Shown here: piece after piece, positions 34,201-46,100 of the stretch
Position numbering within the stretch: the stretch's first letter is position 1
How the letters are laid out: each line of letters begins with the position of its first letter
Assembly: GCA_965178125.1 (NCBI GenBank)
Contig: OZ237748.1
Location: 1,153,998 to 1,217,997, forward strand
DNA length: 64,000 nt
Origin: Bilabrum cf. latius
Taxonomy: Eukaryota > Bigyra: Bicosoecida > Bigyra > Bicosoecida
Reading direction: 5' to 3'
Program-made: the position numbers and the translations under genes
Notes under the pieces: model-generated
Database searches by the model: none
Seen by the model: only the letters and a program-made list of their open reading frames with translations
What the model was told of the DNA's origin: nothing

Positions 34201-36588
34201 ATGCCTTCCAGCGGCCTGTTGCGGTGGTGGTTCCTGCGGGTGATGATGCCATGGAGAGCATGAACGGCACTGCCAGCGACACGGGCGTGACGACCGTGGT
34301 CTCTCAGTCGGACCCCCGTTGTCCGCCTCTTGAAGGACCCACCTGCACCGGAAGAGACTTGTGGGACGGTTCCCTTGGCATGTGCGTGCTGCGCCCCGCT
34401 GCTCCCATTGTCTGCCCTCCTGGGATGCTGCTCGACACTGGGGCCCAAACCTGCTTCCCGAGGATTGAATCGGAGGTATGGCCCGTATGCATCGACGATG
34501 GCTCTGCTCTGGATACGGAGCTCCTCGAGTGCAGCTATCCCGACGAGCTGCAGCCCACATGCAGCGACACGTAGATCCTTACGAACGCGTTCTAGTGCGT
34601 CGAGGCTCCCAAGGCGCGCTTCTGTCCTCCTAACGCGCTATACAACCAGAGCTCCAAGTCCTGCGTGACTCTGTGCGAATCCAGCTCCAACGTGATCGGA
34701 TTTGGAGCGAGCGGGGGCATGCCCAACGGCGACTGCGCCTTCGTCAACGCCACGGAAAACGACGGCTCCGGCACGCTTTGCCCGTCGAATCCCGTGAACT
34801 ACGGGATCAAGAAGGTGGGCAACGAGGTCAAGACGGTCGTCACCGAACTGGTTGAGCAGGTGGTCAGCGGAGCCCTCACGTTCCGCGGGTTGAACCTCGG
34901 ATCTTTCGGGGTGGGCATGAAAAACGCGATCAAGAGGAGCTTGGCCCGCACTGGCGGCGTGGATTCGTCCAGGGTGATTATCACCAACATCTTCCGGAAG
35001 GACCGAGGCGCTGCTAGAAGGCTGCAGGTGGGGTAGCCCTCCAACGGCACGCAAGCCAACAACACGCAGGCCAATGGGACGTCCTCTGACGGCGGCAATT
35101 ATGGTAATGGTGGTGATGACAATGGCATCACGATTGAGTACGATGTGCTTGTCGACGATCCCAACACAGCTGACGCCATCGCGACGGCTCTTGATCCAAG
35201 CACCACCGTCAACGCATCGGCCACGGAAGGTGGCATGGGTGGTGGTAGTGGTGGAATTGGAGCTCCCCCGGTGCAGATATCGTCCCTTGCCCTCATCAGG
35301 GCCATCTTAGAGGAAGAGCTGGAGGTGGAGAACGTCACGGTGCCAGTCGGCGCCCTTGACGTGGAGCTGGAGCCTCCGCAGCAGGTCTACCGTACCTACG
35401 ACGTCGGATTCGAGGAGCCGTCTGCAGTGGACCTGGTGGGTCTGGCTATGGGCATTCCCAGCCCATCCCCCAGTCCCACGCCCTCCAGCTCGCCCACGCC
35501 GAGCATCACCCCATCCACCAGCAGCACCCCCTCTACTACCAGCACCACGACGACTACGCCCACACCAGTGAGTCCTCTCGTGCTCCTGCCTGCACTTGCC
35601 CACTGCTTCGCCTGAAACTGCCCATTGACCAGGTCACATTTGTTTGTTTGCCCCCGTACATGGGTTCTCTAACCCCCTTGTACAGCCTGCTCTGGATGGT
35701 AGCAGTGTATCCGATAAATTTGTTCAAGCCATTATGGTTTTTAAACTCTCCCGCAGTCGACTTCCTCGACGGCAAGCGTATCCGCCACACCGGTGAGCCA
35801 AATGATGTATTCATCGATCGTCTCGCCTTCACGTAGTGCACCTAGGTATTGCAGGTGCAAGGCGAGTGTCAGAACGCTCTGCCACTCACGGCTGAAGCAT
35901 TCCATAGGCAGAGTCCCAGTGACCATATCGCAAAACCAACTCCTTAGCCTTCCTCCAGACTGTTGCTCTTGTACATTTTTTCCTGCAGTCGCCTTCAGTT
36001 TCAAGCACGACGTCGCCATCGCCTTCAGCTACCTCTACCTCGAGCAGCAGCTCAAGTCCGACGCCCAGCATCAGTGGCAGCAACAGCCCCAGCACCACCG
36101 CAAGCATCACTCCGTCGTCGAGCAGCAGCCCCGGCAGCAGCCCCAGCAGCAGCCCCGCTCTCAGCGGCAGCGCCAGCGCCAGTACTTCCCCCACCCCTAT
36201 CTCCAACTCCCTCCTAGATGCAGCAGTTGACGGCGACGCGGACAGCGGCCTGAGCAAAAACACCATGATTGGCGTCATCATCGGCTCCATCACAGGCGGG
36301 CTGATTGTGCTGGCGGTGGGACTGCTGGCAACTAATCGCTACTGCGGGCCCAGTCCTAGGATCAAGTAGCCCTCAAGGGGTCGCGTGACCAAGGGCAGCA
36401 AGGGAGGGAAGCAAGGCAACAGTGACCCGGTGGGGACACTGGAGGGCGGGCAGAGCTTCCAGATACAGACACCGATGGGATAGAGGTACGCAGGGGCTGC
36501 AGCAACGACATCTGCAGAGGGCAGTGGTGCAGGGGCAAGGCAGGCTAGGTCAGGAGTAGAGGGAGGACGTGGGCCCTCTTAGGGCTAA
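31284..36588 (+). CDS. M11 metalloprotease gene, 3' part: Cys-rich, EGF, stalk and membrane anchor; in-frame UAGs
   Basis: Resumes in frame with GYQLLAYPESARMWVLRPM. Recognisable units: a GCC2/ephrin-receptor-like Cys-rich block (CPGGTFATATDGRCQKCPDG, about 31,760-31,830), EGF-like domains (CNEGYEGKHC, CECLDGYWGSAC, 33,330-33,650), and a Ser/Thr/Pro stalk spanning an intron 35,568-35,988 (GTGAGT...CCTGCAG, 421 bp). A membrane helix (MIGVIIGSITGGLIVLAVGL, from 36,265) and a basic tail end at TAA 36,586-36,588. TAG codons read through: 34572, 34593, 35034, 36367, 36481 and 36580. Predicted type I surface protein. Whether the whole gene is still functional is doubtful because of the insertion and inversion. 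Confidence 0.68.
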
Positions 36589-36920
36589 TGGCGTGGGCTG
36601 GCCCCGCTCCATCAGATGCGAAGGCATAGCCGGTGAAGAGCCAGCAGCACTTGCTGCAGTACCGCTCGTCGGGCATTGGTGGGAAGTGAGAGGAAGAATG
36701 TGGCTCATCCCGGATGGAGGGACTTGTTGCGTTCATGGAAGCGGTGGCTGAATGAATGATGAGTGCGGTGCAGATTGGAAGCGGGTCCGGTGTCGTACCC
36801 GTACGGCCTCTTCCTTTGCTATTTTTGCGGTATACTAGGAGCGTGACCACATTCATCGCGCATAGATTATCCGGATCAGGTAATGCGGCTCGAATACGGA
36901 TCGAAATGAAATCATCTGAT
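36589..36920. other. Intergenic between two convergent genes
   Basis: About 330 bp between TAA 36588 (plus) and TGA 36921 (minus). It contains no convincing gene and presumably carries both 3' UTRs. Confidence 0.5.
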
Positions 36921-39900
36921 TCACGCCCTGACCTGGTCCAGGTCGGCCGGATCACCCTTCCACGGGTCTAAATACCTCCCCGCCTCACGGAAAAGCCTAC
37001 CCTCTACCTCACGCGAGTAGTCCCCCCGCCGCATCTGATCGTCACCAACAACGGCCAGCGAGCACATGCAGCCCCGCCTATCTACGCACAGGAACGGATC
37101 CACCGCCCGATTACCTCTCTGCAAGCCACCTTCACCGTCACGTCGCTGTATCATGAGCGCATCATGGGCCTATGCCAATCCACGGAGGCAAGCCTCCTGC
37201 CCCAACCGCCGACCTGCCTCCTGTATCGTCTTCCTGGCCACATCCAACTCATCCATCTCGGCATGTTCATCAGAATCGCTCCCATCGCCGTCCTCCTACC
37301 CGCACCTGCCTTTCCTCCCGCCACCACGACCTCCGCTAGAAGCCCGTAACGACGACAGCAGCCTCTGTCCTGCCACCACATGAGCCCTCGAAGGCTCCGT
37401 CAGCTCGTGCCCCACCACATGAGGCTGCTGCTTGAGCACCTCCACCAAGCATCGGGCAACCACCACCATAGCAGCGACAGGCGAAAGGCTATCAGCTTCC
37501 TTTCCGGCCTCTCGCGACTCCTGCACCCCTTCTGCTGCCCTTCCTGCTCCTGCCGCAAGTGCTCCAGCTGCTCCCCCGCCACTCCCCCTCTCGACCAGGT
37601 CCACCGCCGACAGACACAGCAACACGCTGTCCAACACCCGGCACAGAGCACGAGCAACCTCCGGGTCTACCACGCGCACGCAGTAGCGCTGAGCCCTAAC
37701 GCTCATGGCCACAGCTGCAGCAGGACTGGCCATGCTGGTGCCAGTTGCAAGGCCGATTTTGTTCGAGGGCCACAGGCAGTCAGCCAAGGTGACCTCTGTG
37801 CCAGGCTGCCACAGCTGCACGGGGGTCCCTTCACCAGCCCCATGATCAGTTGGAGGTGCCCTCAGTCCCTGAATCACCTTGGCTGCCAGCCCACCGACCG
37901 TCTCCACCAGCCGGGACGGGTCCTGCAGCCGGTCGCTCTCCTTGCCGAATGGCGCCCACTTCTAACCATACCTTAATGTACCGTCCGGTAACCGGTGCGA
38001 TCGGAATTCTTCTTGACTACACGGAGCACACAATGCCATAATGGTGAGCACAACCACAATGAGCATGGGCGTCTGCTACAAGATACTGCCGATGCTAGTG
38101 CCCACGACCGCGGTGGTTGACAGTCCGTACGCTTGGCTCGATATAACTACAACAGCCATACTGACACCAAAACCAAGCCACAGACACTATTGTAGAGCAA
38201 CTGTCCACATGAAAGTATTAGGAAAGCGCTTCCAGCGCATGCCGCTCCTGCAGTCGCAGCTTGCGCCTCCCTGACAAGGCGCACTTGACGCAGGAAATGC
38301 ATGGCCCTGCAGCTCGTCACGGACAGCTCCTAGTCGAACGCATCGGGCCAACGATGCCTTCCACCGCGACCAAGGCGTGCAAGACACAAGAGCAATCAAA
38401 TACAGCGAAACAGGCTACAGCCAAAACAGCACGAAAAGTGGCAGCGTGGCCAACTTGCCGACGTCGATCCCAGAATGCTTGAACCCCTCGAAACCTAGCA
38501 CCATCGACAGAGGGACACCCACGCAGAGCACCAGCAGCAGCATGGCCAGTCGAGTAGGAAGCATCGTCATCAGCATGGACCGGGGCAGCACGCCTTGCTC
38601 AGGTGCTAAAGCTGACGAGTAGAGGGTCCATCGGCCCGTCATAGGCCAATAGAGATGGTGTGCATTTGACAGCTGCTGTATCGTCTGATCCAGGCGGTTC
38701 GGGTGCGGCAGCAGCTCCAGCAGCACCGGCACTACCACGGCCAAAGAGCAATACAACGTTCCTACGGCAACGATGGCGCGCATTTGGCTGTGATCCATCG
38801 GCTCCCTGTCCCCGTATGCCGCCTCTGCTTGCACTGCCAGAGGCCTCGCCACTGCCGTCAGCAATGCCACCATGCACCAATACGTGACTGCAACTACTTG
38901 CGGGCCGACTAAAGATTGATTATAATTGGATTCTGTCACCGAGTCAGCTGGCGGATACCTGTCTAAGGAGACTAGCGGGTTAGCGCTCGTCCCTCCCCGC
39001 ATGCACCCGCACATCTGCAGCACCACCGTCCATCCGATCGTGCTGGCCGACCAAGGCTCCTTCGCCCGCACACAGCTGTAGACCATTGCAGCCACCACCT
39101 GCAGTGCACCTGCAGCCAGCACCCCAAGCAACATGGAATCGATCTGAGGCACAGGATTAGCCGCGTCGGCCCACCGTAGCTACCTCGCCGCTACGTACCG
39201 GTTCCCTGTCACATGCGGATCTCTCAGCGACACACCGCAGTAGACCATGGATCGCTTGATCAAGGCCTCTGTCTCGTTCTTATTATGCAGCATGGGTATA
39301 AGCTGAAGAACGGACCCATTCCGGGGCAGCCTCACTATGGTGTTGTACTGCATGAAGCTTCCCACCGCGCTCCCGTTGTTGCCCTCTGTGAGACCCACCG
39401 ATAGGGCGTTCCTCACGCACGTCTGCTGCCAGGGTCCCAGCATCAGCAGGATTGCTACCACTACTATAGCAGCACTTAGGGCACAGCGACAGCACTGGAG
39501 ATGGCACAGTAGTTCTGAATGAGAGCAGCACACAGGCGGAGTATACTTGATGCCCTCTAGCCGCCCACCGTTCGCCTTGCTTGCCTCTCCCTCCCTCTCG
39601 TCGATCAAGTCGGCCTGCTTCTCGTACCACTGGGAGAACACGTACTCGGCCGGGGTATAGGCATTAGTGGTCTGGTTCACGACGATTGGTAGTATGCGTG
39701 GATTGCCACGGCGATCAAGATAATCCGGGGGATACTCTTGAGGGGACTATACGAGGAGGGGGGTGGCTGCAGTCGGTTGAGGTGCGAAAGCTGGTCCTGT
39801 TCCGGCAATGACGCTAGTTACAGCATCAGCAGCAGCAGCACCTCCACCATTTCTAGCACGGCTATCGACACCTCCAGCAATACCACTGCCACCGGCACTG

Positions 39901-40922
39901 CTACCACCCCTGCCAGTGCCATACCCAGCAGCACCATGCACTCGGCCCACTTGGTTAAGAGCAGTATCCAACGAGTGCTCAACACGGCAAGTCGTGCCAT
40001 GTCCCAGCCCGCTATAGCCCTATGCTCGTACGGCTGCACGCAGTCCTCGCGGGCCGCGACCCTCCTAGGCCTCCTCACAGGGCAGGGGCAGCTCCTTGAT
40101 GTGGCCCGAGCGCAGCACGCAGGGGCCTTGCCTGTACCAGTAGGGCCGGAAATCAACATTTCCGACGTTTCCCCGGCAAAATGTTGGCGCTGGCTCCTGT
40201 TCCGAAAAAGCGTCTCCCGCTGACGGCGGAGAGGCCGGGAGCCCGCGCTGATCCACCAACCCATCGAGCGCCGCCAGCGCTCCCCCGCACGGGATGGCAG
40301 CGGCAGCCAGCATAGCATCTTGTCTTGCTCTCATGATGTCAGCAGCAGAAATGTCCAAGCCGTCGCCTGGTTCTGCTGCATGATCCGGATCGCCGTGTGC
40401 GCCCGCCTGCCCGCTCGACCTGCGGACCCCTTCGCCCAACACCACTAAAGGCAGTAAGTCGTCTGCTAACCTCAAGCACAGCGATCCATAAGTATCATGA
40501 TCTGCATTTCTAGCCCCAAGCTCGTCGTAACTCCCTCCGGGCCCCGTGCGGGCGGTTGCACCGTCCGCCAAGCGGATACTCGGTAGGCGCTGAGGCTTGG
40601 ACATCGATATCAACGCCTGCACAAGCTCCACTCCCTGCACAACTGACTAGCGCAGCTGATGTCGGCGGGCCGTTTGATAGCTATCCTGCGTACGGCAGTC
40701 AGCACTGAAGGTGGCTCGGCGAACGACCTCAGCAGGAGCAAGATCCGTCAACCTCATGTGAAGAGAGCAATCTGCCGACGCTGCAACTAGCGCGTTTTGG
40801 GTCCTTGTATCTAGCATTGCCATAAGGGGCTGCCGAATTCCTGTGTAAGGTAAAACATGAGCGAGACGTCCACGAGCAGGTGGAGAATGCAGCAACCACA
40901 GCAGCAAATCACTGCGGTGCAT
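36921..40922 (-). CDS. Multi-pass membrane protein, about 1,333 aa; 11 in-frame UAG
   Basis: One frame runs from ATG 40922 (possibly further upstream) to TGA 36,921-36,923, 1,334 codons, with TAG at 40647, 40065, 40020, 39747, 39180, 38415, 38187, 38076, 37962, 37296 and 37170 and no TGA or TAA. The N-terminal third is soluble, then Gly/Ala-rich. From about 39,500 to 38,020 come roughly seven to eight hydrophobic helices (for example SAAIVVVAILLML, VVVPVLLELL, MLLLVLCVGVPLSMVL) with an extracellular loop bearing NxS/T sites. A soluble, Lys/Arg-poor C-terminal region follows. A GTSMASPAAA segment (about 37,720) looks like the subtilase Ser motif, but no Asp or His site is visible, so I do not call a protease. 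The family is unknown; channel or transporter topology is possible. Confidence 0.6.
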
Positions 40923-41037
40923 TAGGCAATACCTCACGCCGGTCTGGCACGATTCGGCTAAATGAATCCCTGCGTCCGGCTGATGCGGTACTTGAGCGCA
41001 TGCTTGCCATGCTTTGCAAGGGGTTCTGGAGTGGTGA

Positions 41038-41370
41038 TTGTCGCATGCCGAGTCTGAATTGTTGGAACCGCACCCAACTTACAGAACCCCATTTGTCTCG
41101 AAGGGATCGAGGAGGGCTGCAGCGAAGGCCAAACGGGCGCTCGCAAGGGCGGTCCGGGAGGACTTTGCCAGCCTGGCTGTAGGGGCAGCCGAAAACAACA
41201 ACCTCGCCGTGGCGATCGCCAACGTCAAGGCAGGGTTGGCTCAGAACGGGCAGCAGGACGGGGTGCCGGCAGCGGGCGCCGGAGGGAACGTGAACGCTGA
41301 CGCTCCCCAGGGGGAAATGGGTCCCCAGGGTGGAGCTTAGGTGGTTTAGGCCATTGCAGCTGAAGCGTGA
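41038..41370 (+). CDS. Small ORF, copy 1 of tandem duplication; 2 in-frame UAG
   Basis: The frame encodes a basic segment VSKGSRRAAAKAKRALARAV followed by a Gln/Gly/Asn-rich end (GEMGPQGGA), then TAG, VV, TAG, AIAAEA and TGA at 41,368-41,370. The start is uncertain (no ATG close by in the duplicated part). It could be a fragment of a retroelement gag-like protein, as retroelement remains follow at 42.0 kb. Confidence 0.4.
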
Positions 41371-41968
41371 AGTCTGGTAGGTCCCGGGCCCTCGTTCCAG
41401 ATGTTTCTTCGTGATAGCGTGCGCTTTTGAGTTGAGTCCACAAAATATCAGATTCCCCCCCATTGATCTCATTAGAACCCCCCCATTGATCTCTCCGTTG
41501 CCGCCTAGCACCAGCACGTGCGCGGGGAACAGCGTGTGTACCACACTATGTACTCACGGGTCATGCAGGACCACTCAAGGATCCTCGATTTTGTCTCGAA
41601 GGGATCGAGGAGGGCTGCAGCGAAGGCCAAACGGGCGCTCGCAAGGGCGGTCCGGGAGGACTTCGCCAGCCTGGCTGTAGGGGCAGCCGAAAACAACAAC
41701 CTCGCCGTGGCGATCGCCAACGTCAAGGCAGGGTTGGCTCAGAACGGGCAGCAGGACGGGGTGCCGGCAGCGGGCGCCGGAGGGAACGTGAACGCTGACG
41801 CTCCCCAGGGGGAAATGGGTCCCCAGGGTGGAGCTTAGGTGGTTCAGGCCATTGCAGCTGAAGCGTGAAGTCTGGTAGGTCCCGGGCCCTCGTTCCAGAT
41901 GTTTCTTCGTGATAGCGTGCGCTTTTGAGTTGAGTCCACAAAATATCAGATCCCCCCCCATTGATCTA
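41093..41968. repeat. 498-bp tandem duplication
   Basis: 41,093-41,470 and 41,591-41,968 are nearly identical with an offset of 498 bp. The visible differences include GACTTT/GACTTC, GTTTAG/GTTCAG and a noncoding T/C. The first two fall in the shared reading frame and are synonymous if TAG means Gln. Confidence 0.88.
41587..41868 (+). CDS. Small ORF, copy 2 of tandem duplication; 1 in-frame UAG
   Basis: Same protein as copy 1 (VSKGSRRAAAKAKRALARAV ... GEMGPQGGA), with TAG kept at the first site but CAG at the second, ending in TGA. The upstream part differs from copy 1, so only the C-terminal module is shared. Confidence 0.4.
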
Positions 41969-42002
41969 AAAATTATTCTGGTATTCTGGTATTCTGATCT
42001 AG

Positions 42003-42552
42003 GGTCGGCGCGGTCCGCTCGTGCCACGAGGCGACCTGTGCTTTGAGCACGAGGGGACGGCTTATCCAATCGATGTCACGGTGGTTGATTCCACTGCGGC
42101 AACTTACCGTTGGGACCACTCGTCGTGGAGGATTGGTAGCGACTGGCAAGAGGGGTCTGCTTTGCGGGAAGCTGACCAGCTACGGCAGGCCCGTCGACCT
42201 CGGAGCGCTCGGCGTCCGGACTCCGGATCGGAGGAGAAGACAAGTGGTGTCCAGGGACTGTGAGGACCTGGTGAGGACACAGGAAGGGGCGGTGCGCAGG
42301 GGCGTGCGGGTCGTACCCTTTGTGGTGGACGTGTTCGGGGGGATCGGGGAGTAGTCGGTCAAGTTCCTGCAGGTGCTCGACAAGTTGCTGAAGATACGGT
42401 AGGAGGACAAAGTGCGGCAGGTTTCGACTGGGCCGGCCTAGCTGCTCTCAGTTGGTGAGGCCAGCAAAGTCTCTGAGATTGAGGTCGCTCGGTGGGCGCA
42501 GGACCCGCTCGAGGAGCAGGCTCAGATGCGACGTAGCGATGCGGAGGAGTGA
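42003..42552 (+). pseudogene. Non-LTR retrotransposon C-terminal fragment
   Basis: The first frame reads GPLVPRGDLCFEHEGTAYPIDVTVVDSTAATY, the second (after a shift near 42,170-42,200) reads GVRVVPFVVDVFGGIGE-UAG-SVKFLQVLDKLL-, continuing with two more TAGs to TGA 42,550-42,552. The DVTVxDSTA...VVPFVxxxFGG pattern is typical of the region after reverse transcriptase in non-LTR elements, which resembles a restriction-like endonuclease fold. The frameshift indicates a dead copy. The end matches the inverted copy at 130-660. Confidence 0.5.
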
Positions 42553-43060
42553 GAAGGAGAGAGAATATAATATGTCTGAGTCAAAGCACACACTACCCAA
42601 CTACAACGACCACCCCAAGAGGCAATCGCGCTGGGCAGGTCGAACGGATCAGCAAGCTCACGCCATGGGCTCCGCAACAGAAGGAGAGAGAATATAATAT
42701 GTCTGAGTCAAGGAGAGAGAGAGAGAGTATGGGGGCGAATGGAGGGGTTGGGGAGGGTAGAGCAAAGGGAGGGGGGGACGACGGTTCACCGGAACGGGGG
42801 AGGAAATGGTGGAGGAGACGATGATCGGTGGGGTCATTGGGTTGATGAGGCGGATAGGAAGGGGGAGGCACAGGCCGGGCAGGTGTGGGTTGGGGTATGT
42901 GTGACGAGTGACTCGGATCAGGGGGATCGGATCACCGACCACATGCGGATGTGGAAGTTGAGAGGTCACAATTAGACTCGAGCGGCAATCAAGCCGCGTG
43001 CTATTCGGGCGCTGAGGGGCAGCATTCGCCAGTTTTCTTATCGCGAGGCTATATTCGGGA
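42430..43060 (+). mobile_element. Retroelement 3' tail, partner of 130-660
   Basis: This follows the retroelement fragment and contains its last codons and a noncoding tail that includes two copies of AGAGAGAATATAATATGTCT (about 42,560 and 42,690). It corresponds in inverted orientation to 130-660. It also carries a CACTCGTCAC motif (42,901-42,910), the only copy between 15.3 and 59.9 kb. Confidence 0.5.
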
Positions 43061-43176
43061 ATCGCGCGATGGACGCACAGGTTCTAATCGCCTCAGGATA
43101 CGGGCCATGGCTAGCAGAGGATGGCGTAGCGAAAAAAGTATAGTATGTTGGCGTATCTACAGAATATTCGTAGATC

Positions 43177-46100
43177 ATGAGCACGGGGAATCTGCTCCCC
43201 GAAGTCAGCCAGAGCGCAGCGATCGATTCTCCTGACTTCTCACCCAGGCTTGCACCGGGCAATGCCGTCTCAAAAGCACCAAGAAGAGATTTTCAGCAAG
43301 AATTTGAAAGTGCTAGACGCTGTGTGGCTCCGTCGCGCGTCTATGAGCGAGAACGGGGATCTCAGTTGGAAGCTCTTGGTAACGATTTCGTGGCTGCAGC
43401 GCGCGGCATCTTTGCTGGGTTTCCCGCGGTCGAAATGTAGGATCTAGTAATTGAAATCAAGAATCGAGCAGGGCTTGTGTACAAACGTGTGCCTGCTTTG
43501 CGTTTCACGCGGGGTGACATGCAGGCCATTGAGGCTGCCACGGGAATTAGGTTCGTTGACGCTGGCGGCATTGCTGGCGGCGTGAAGGCGATCCATGAGG
43601 AAGCCGGCCTGTTCCTGAAGTTTGCCTTGGATCAGAAAGGGCTGTACGAAAGCGCAATGATGGCTGCCAAGGCCGCGAAGAGGGAGGCGGCGGCGAGCGC
43701 AAAGCTGATGGAAATGGAGAGTTTGGCATGCTCTACGCCGCTGCTCGAGTGCGTGGATCTCCGGCAGCGCTACAAAGATAGTTCCAGAACGAGAATGGTT
43801 CGAGTGTAGGTCTATGCCCGCGTGAGCGTGAGAAGCTTTCGCGCAAATGATAGCTCTTCGTGGCGAGATTCCACCCTCCGCGTCGGATCCTGCGACGGAG
43901 GAGTCACCATGCACACGGACGACGAGCAGGCGAGCGACGTGGTTAAGAGCCTCCAGTCGCAATTCTTCCTGGCGCCAAGCACGAGGAAGGTCGCAAGATT
44001 GTTCCGACACAGCATGGTTGCGGTCGAGCCCGGAGATAGTGCGGCTGGAGCCAGCAGTTCCTGCGGTGGTGACGAACCTAGTGCGTCGAGCGGGGCGGGA
44101 GCTGCCTACTGCACCACCGGAACTGAGATCCAGGACGCATCACCACCTACTGATCAGCCTAGGGGAAAAGCTGGGACTGCCGCCACTGGCGGCCGAGAGG
44201 GCGCGTGCCGAAACTTGCTCGATTTCTTAGCTCGCCACGGACTGCGCGAGCCATCCGCTGCTTTCATCCGGCAGCTGAGCGCAGACTGCCTCACCGATGG
44301 CAGGATGCAACGGAGCAGGGAACACACGGCACCGTTTTGGAGCATGCCGAGCAACGAATACAACGCCCTGGTTGCGAGGAAGACCATTGCGAAACACAGC
44401 CTAAGATTGGATCATGATATTTTGGCAAACGCGACACGGTTTGTTCACATTGTGGAGGCGCAGGAGGCTGTTGACGTCAGCCTGCCTCTACCATTCGATG
44501 TTGAAGTGCACCAGCTTGATGACGGGCAGCGCATGGTGCTGGACACGCACCGCTTGCTGCTTCCAGACGTTCTGTGGATGGATTGGGCTAGCACTCACGC
44601 AGACGCAAAACCACGCGTGTGGATGCTGTAGCTGGAGGCTGGCGGGGGCGTCCTCAGGCGGGGTACGCTCAGAGAGTACCCGCTTTCTCACTCGCGCGAA
44701 AGAAAACCGAACTTTGAGAGGATCTCGCGGCACCTGAACGACGTGATTTGGGGAGGAAAAGGTGCAGCAGAATCGGGAGTGCTGTCTGCCTGCGGAGGCG
44801 GCGCTGTTGCTGGACCACAAGCGATACACTTTCCGGCTGACCGCATGGAGCACGACAGGGACACCGGCTCCGTTGTTGCCATTGGAATTGCTGCGCCTTT
44901 GCACGAAGGGGGCAGTGATGCCTAGATTGGCGGCCGCCCTGAGGCCTCGGGCAGTACTGTAGCAGTGGCTGTGATATCGTGCCCGCGATGGTACTACTGT
45001 GGGAACACGTGCCTCACCTGCCTACTCCCCGCCGAGGCGGGTACTGTACTCAGTCAAACGCTCAGTGAAAGCGCTCGCCGGATCTCTCCAGATGCGGTGA
45101 TGAGAGGCGATCGCACTGCAATGGAAGTCGTAAGAAAGCGCATTCGGTCACTCTACAAGACGGTCAAGAGCCAAGGCTACGGCTGGGTCCTATACAAACT
45201 CGGGAATCTCGACGAAGAACAGCTGGAGCAGAGACAGGCCTTGCGATCTATGCTCAAGAACGTGATCCACAGCTTTGGGCTCGGTCTGCGTCACGTAAGA
45301 GTGTGGCTGGAAGACGGACGCAGGAGAAAATAGCCAATGGTGGAAGAGCTGGTGCAGGCTATTGCATGTCCTCGGAGCGGCACGCTTGCGTGCGATAGCG
45401 TGGAAAGACTGCATGGCATAGTTTCGCAAGCTTTTTCTAGAATTGTGCCAGACGATGCCACGGGGTATGCAGATTCAACACAAGGTGCGATGGAATTGTC
45501 AAACCGAATTGCGCTGGAGGCGCGTTGCTTTGCCTCGAAGGGGTTTTACGTTGGGCCTTCCATATCGCTGGATGTTCCACTCGAGCTGAACCGGCCGTAT
45601 CAGCGCGATTCGTACCGGCGGTGTGCTGGCACATTCCACAGCATCACAGGAGCTACGTTGGAGTACTGCAGGAGCGGTCCTGCCAGGGCCATCGCGGAGG
45701 CGGCACACATGCAGAGATGCGGGGGCGACCAGATACCATCGCTGCAGATGCTGTTCGAACAGTTTTATACAGCTCCCGGCTCAGCCAGCCTAGACGTCAC
45801 ATGCGCCTTGATGCTTTCCAACTTGCATTTCAGCAAATTGCCGCGCACTCGGAGCATTCGCCGATGCATTAAGCTGGGTGAAACGAGTCGTCGATTCTCT
45901 CCTGCGCCGATGCGACTCTGCCACGCCTGCCGAGAATCTGGCGCGGGCTGCCCTGGCCGCTGCCGCTGAGTTTGAGGAGCGCGACCTCACAATTCTCGCT
46001 GGACTAGGCTTGGCTCACGCATTGTCCTTGGAACGGCTGGATCGTGACGAGGAAGCATGCCGCGCGTACCGCCACTCGGAGTCTGACTGCATGGCATCGG

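Noticed and set aside
37700-37760. Subtilase (S8) serine protease call from GTSMASPAAA
   Set aside because: No matching Asp or His catalytic blocks appear in the same frame, and the segment follows membrane helices, so the motif is probably coincidental.
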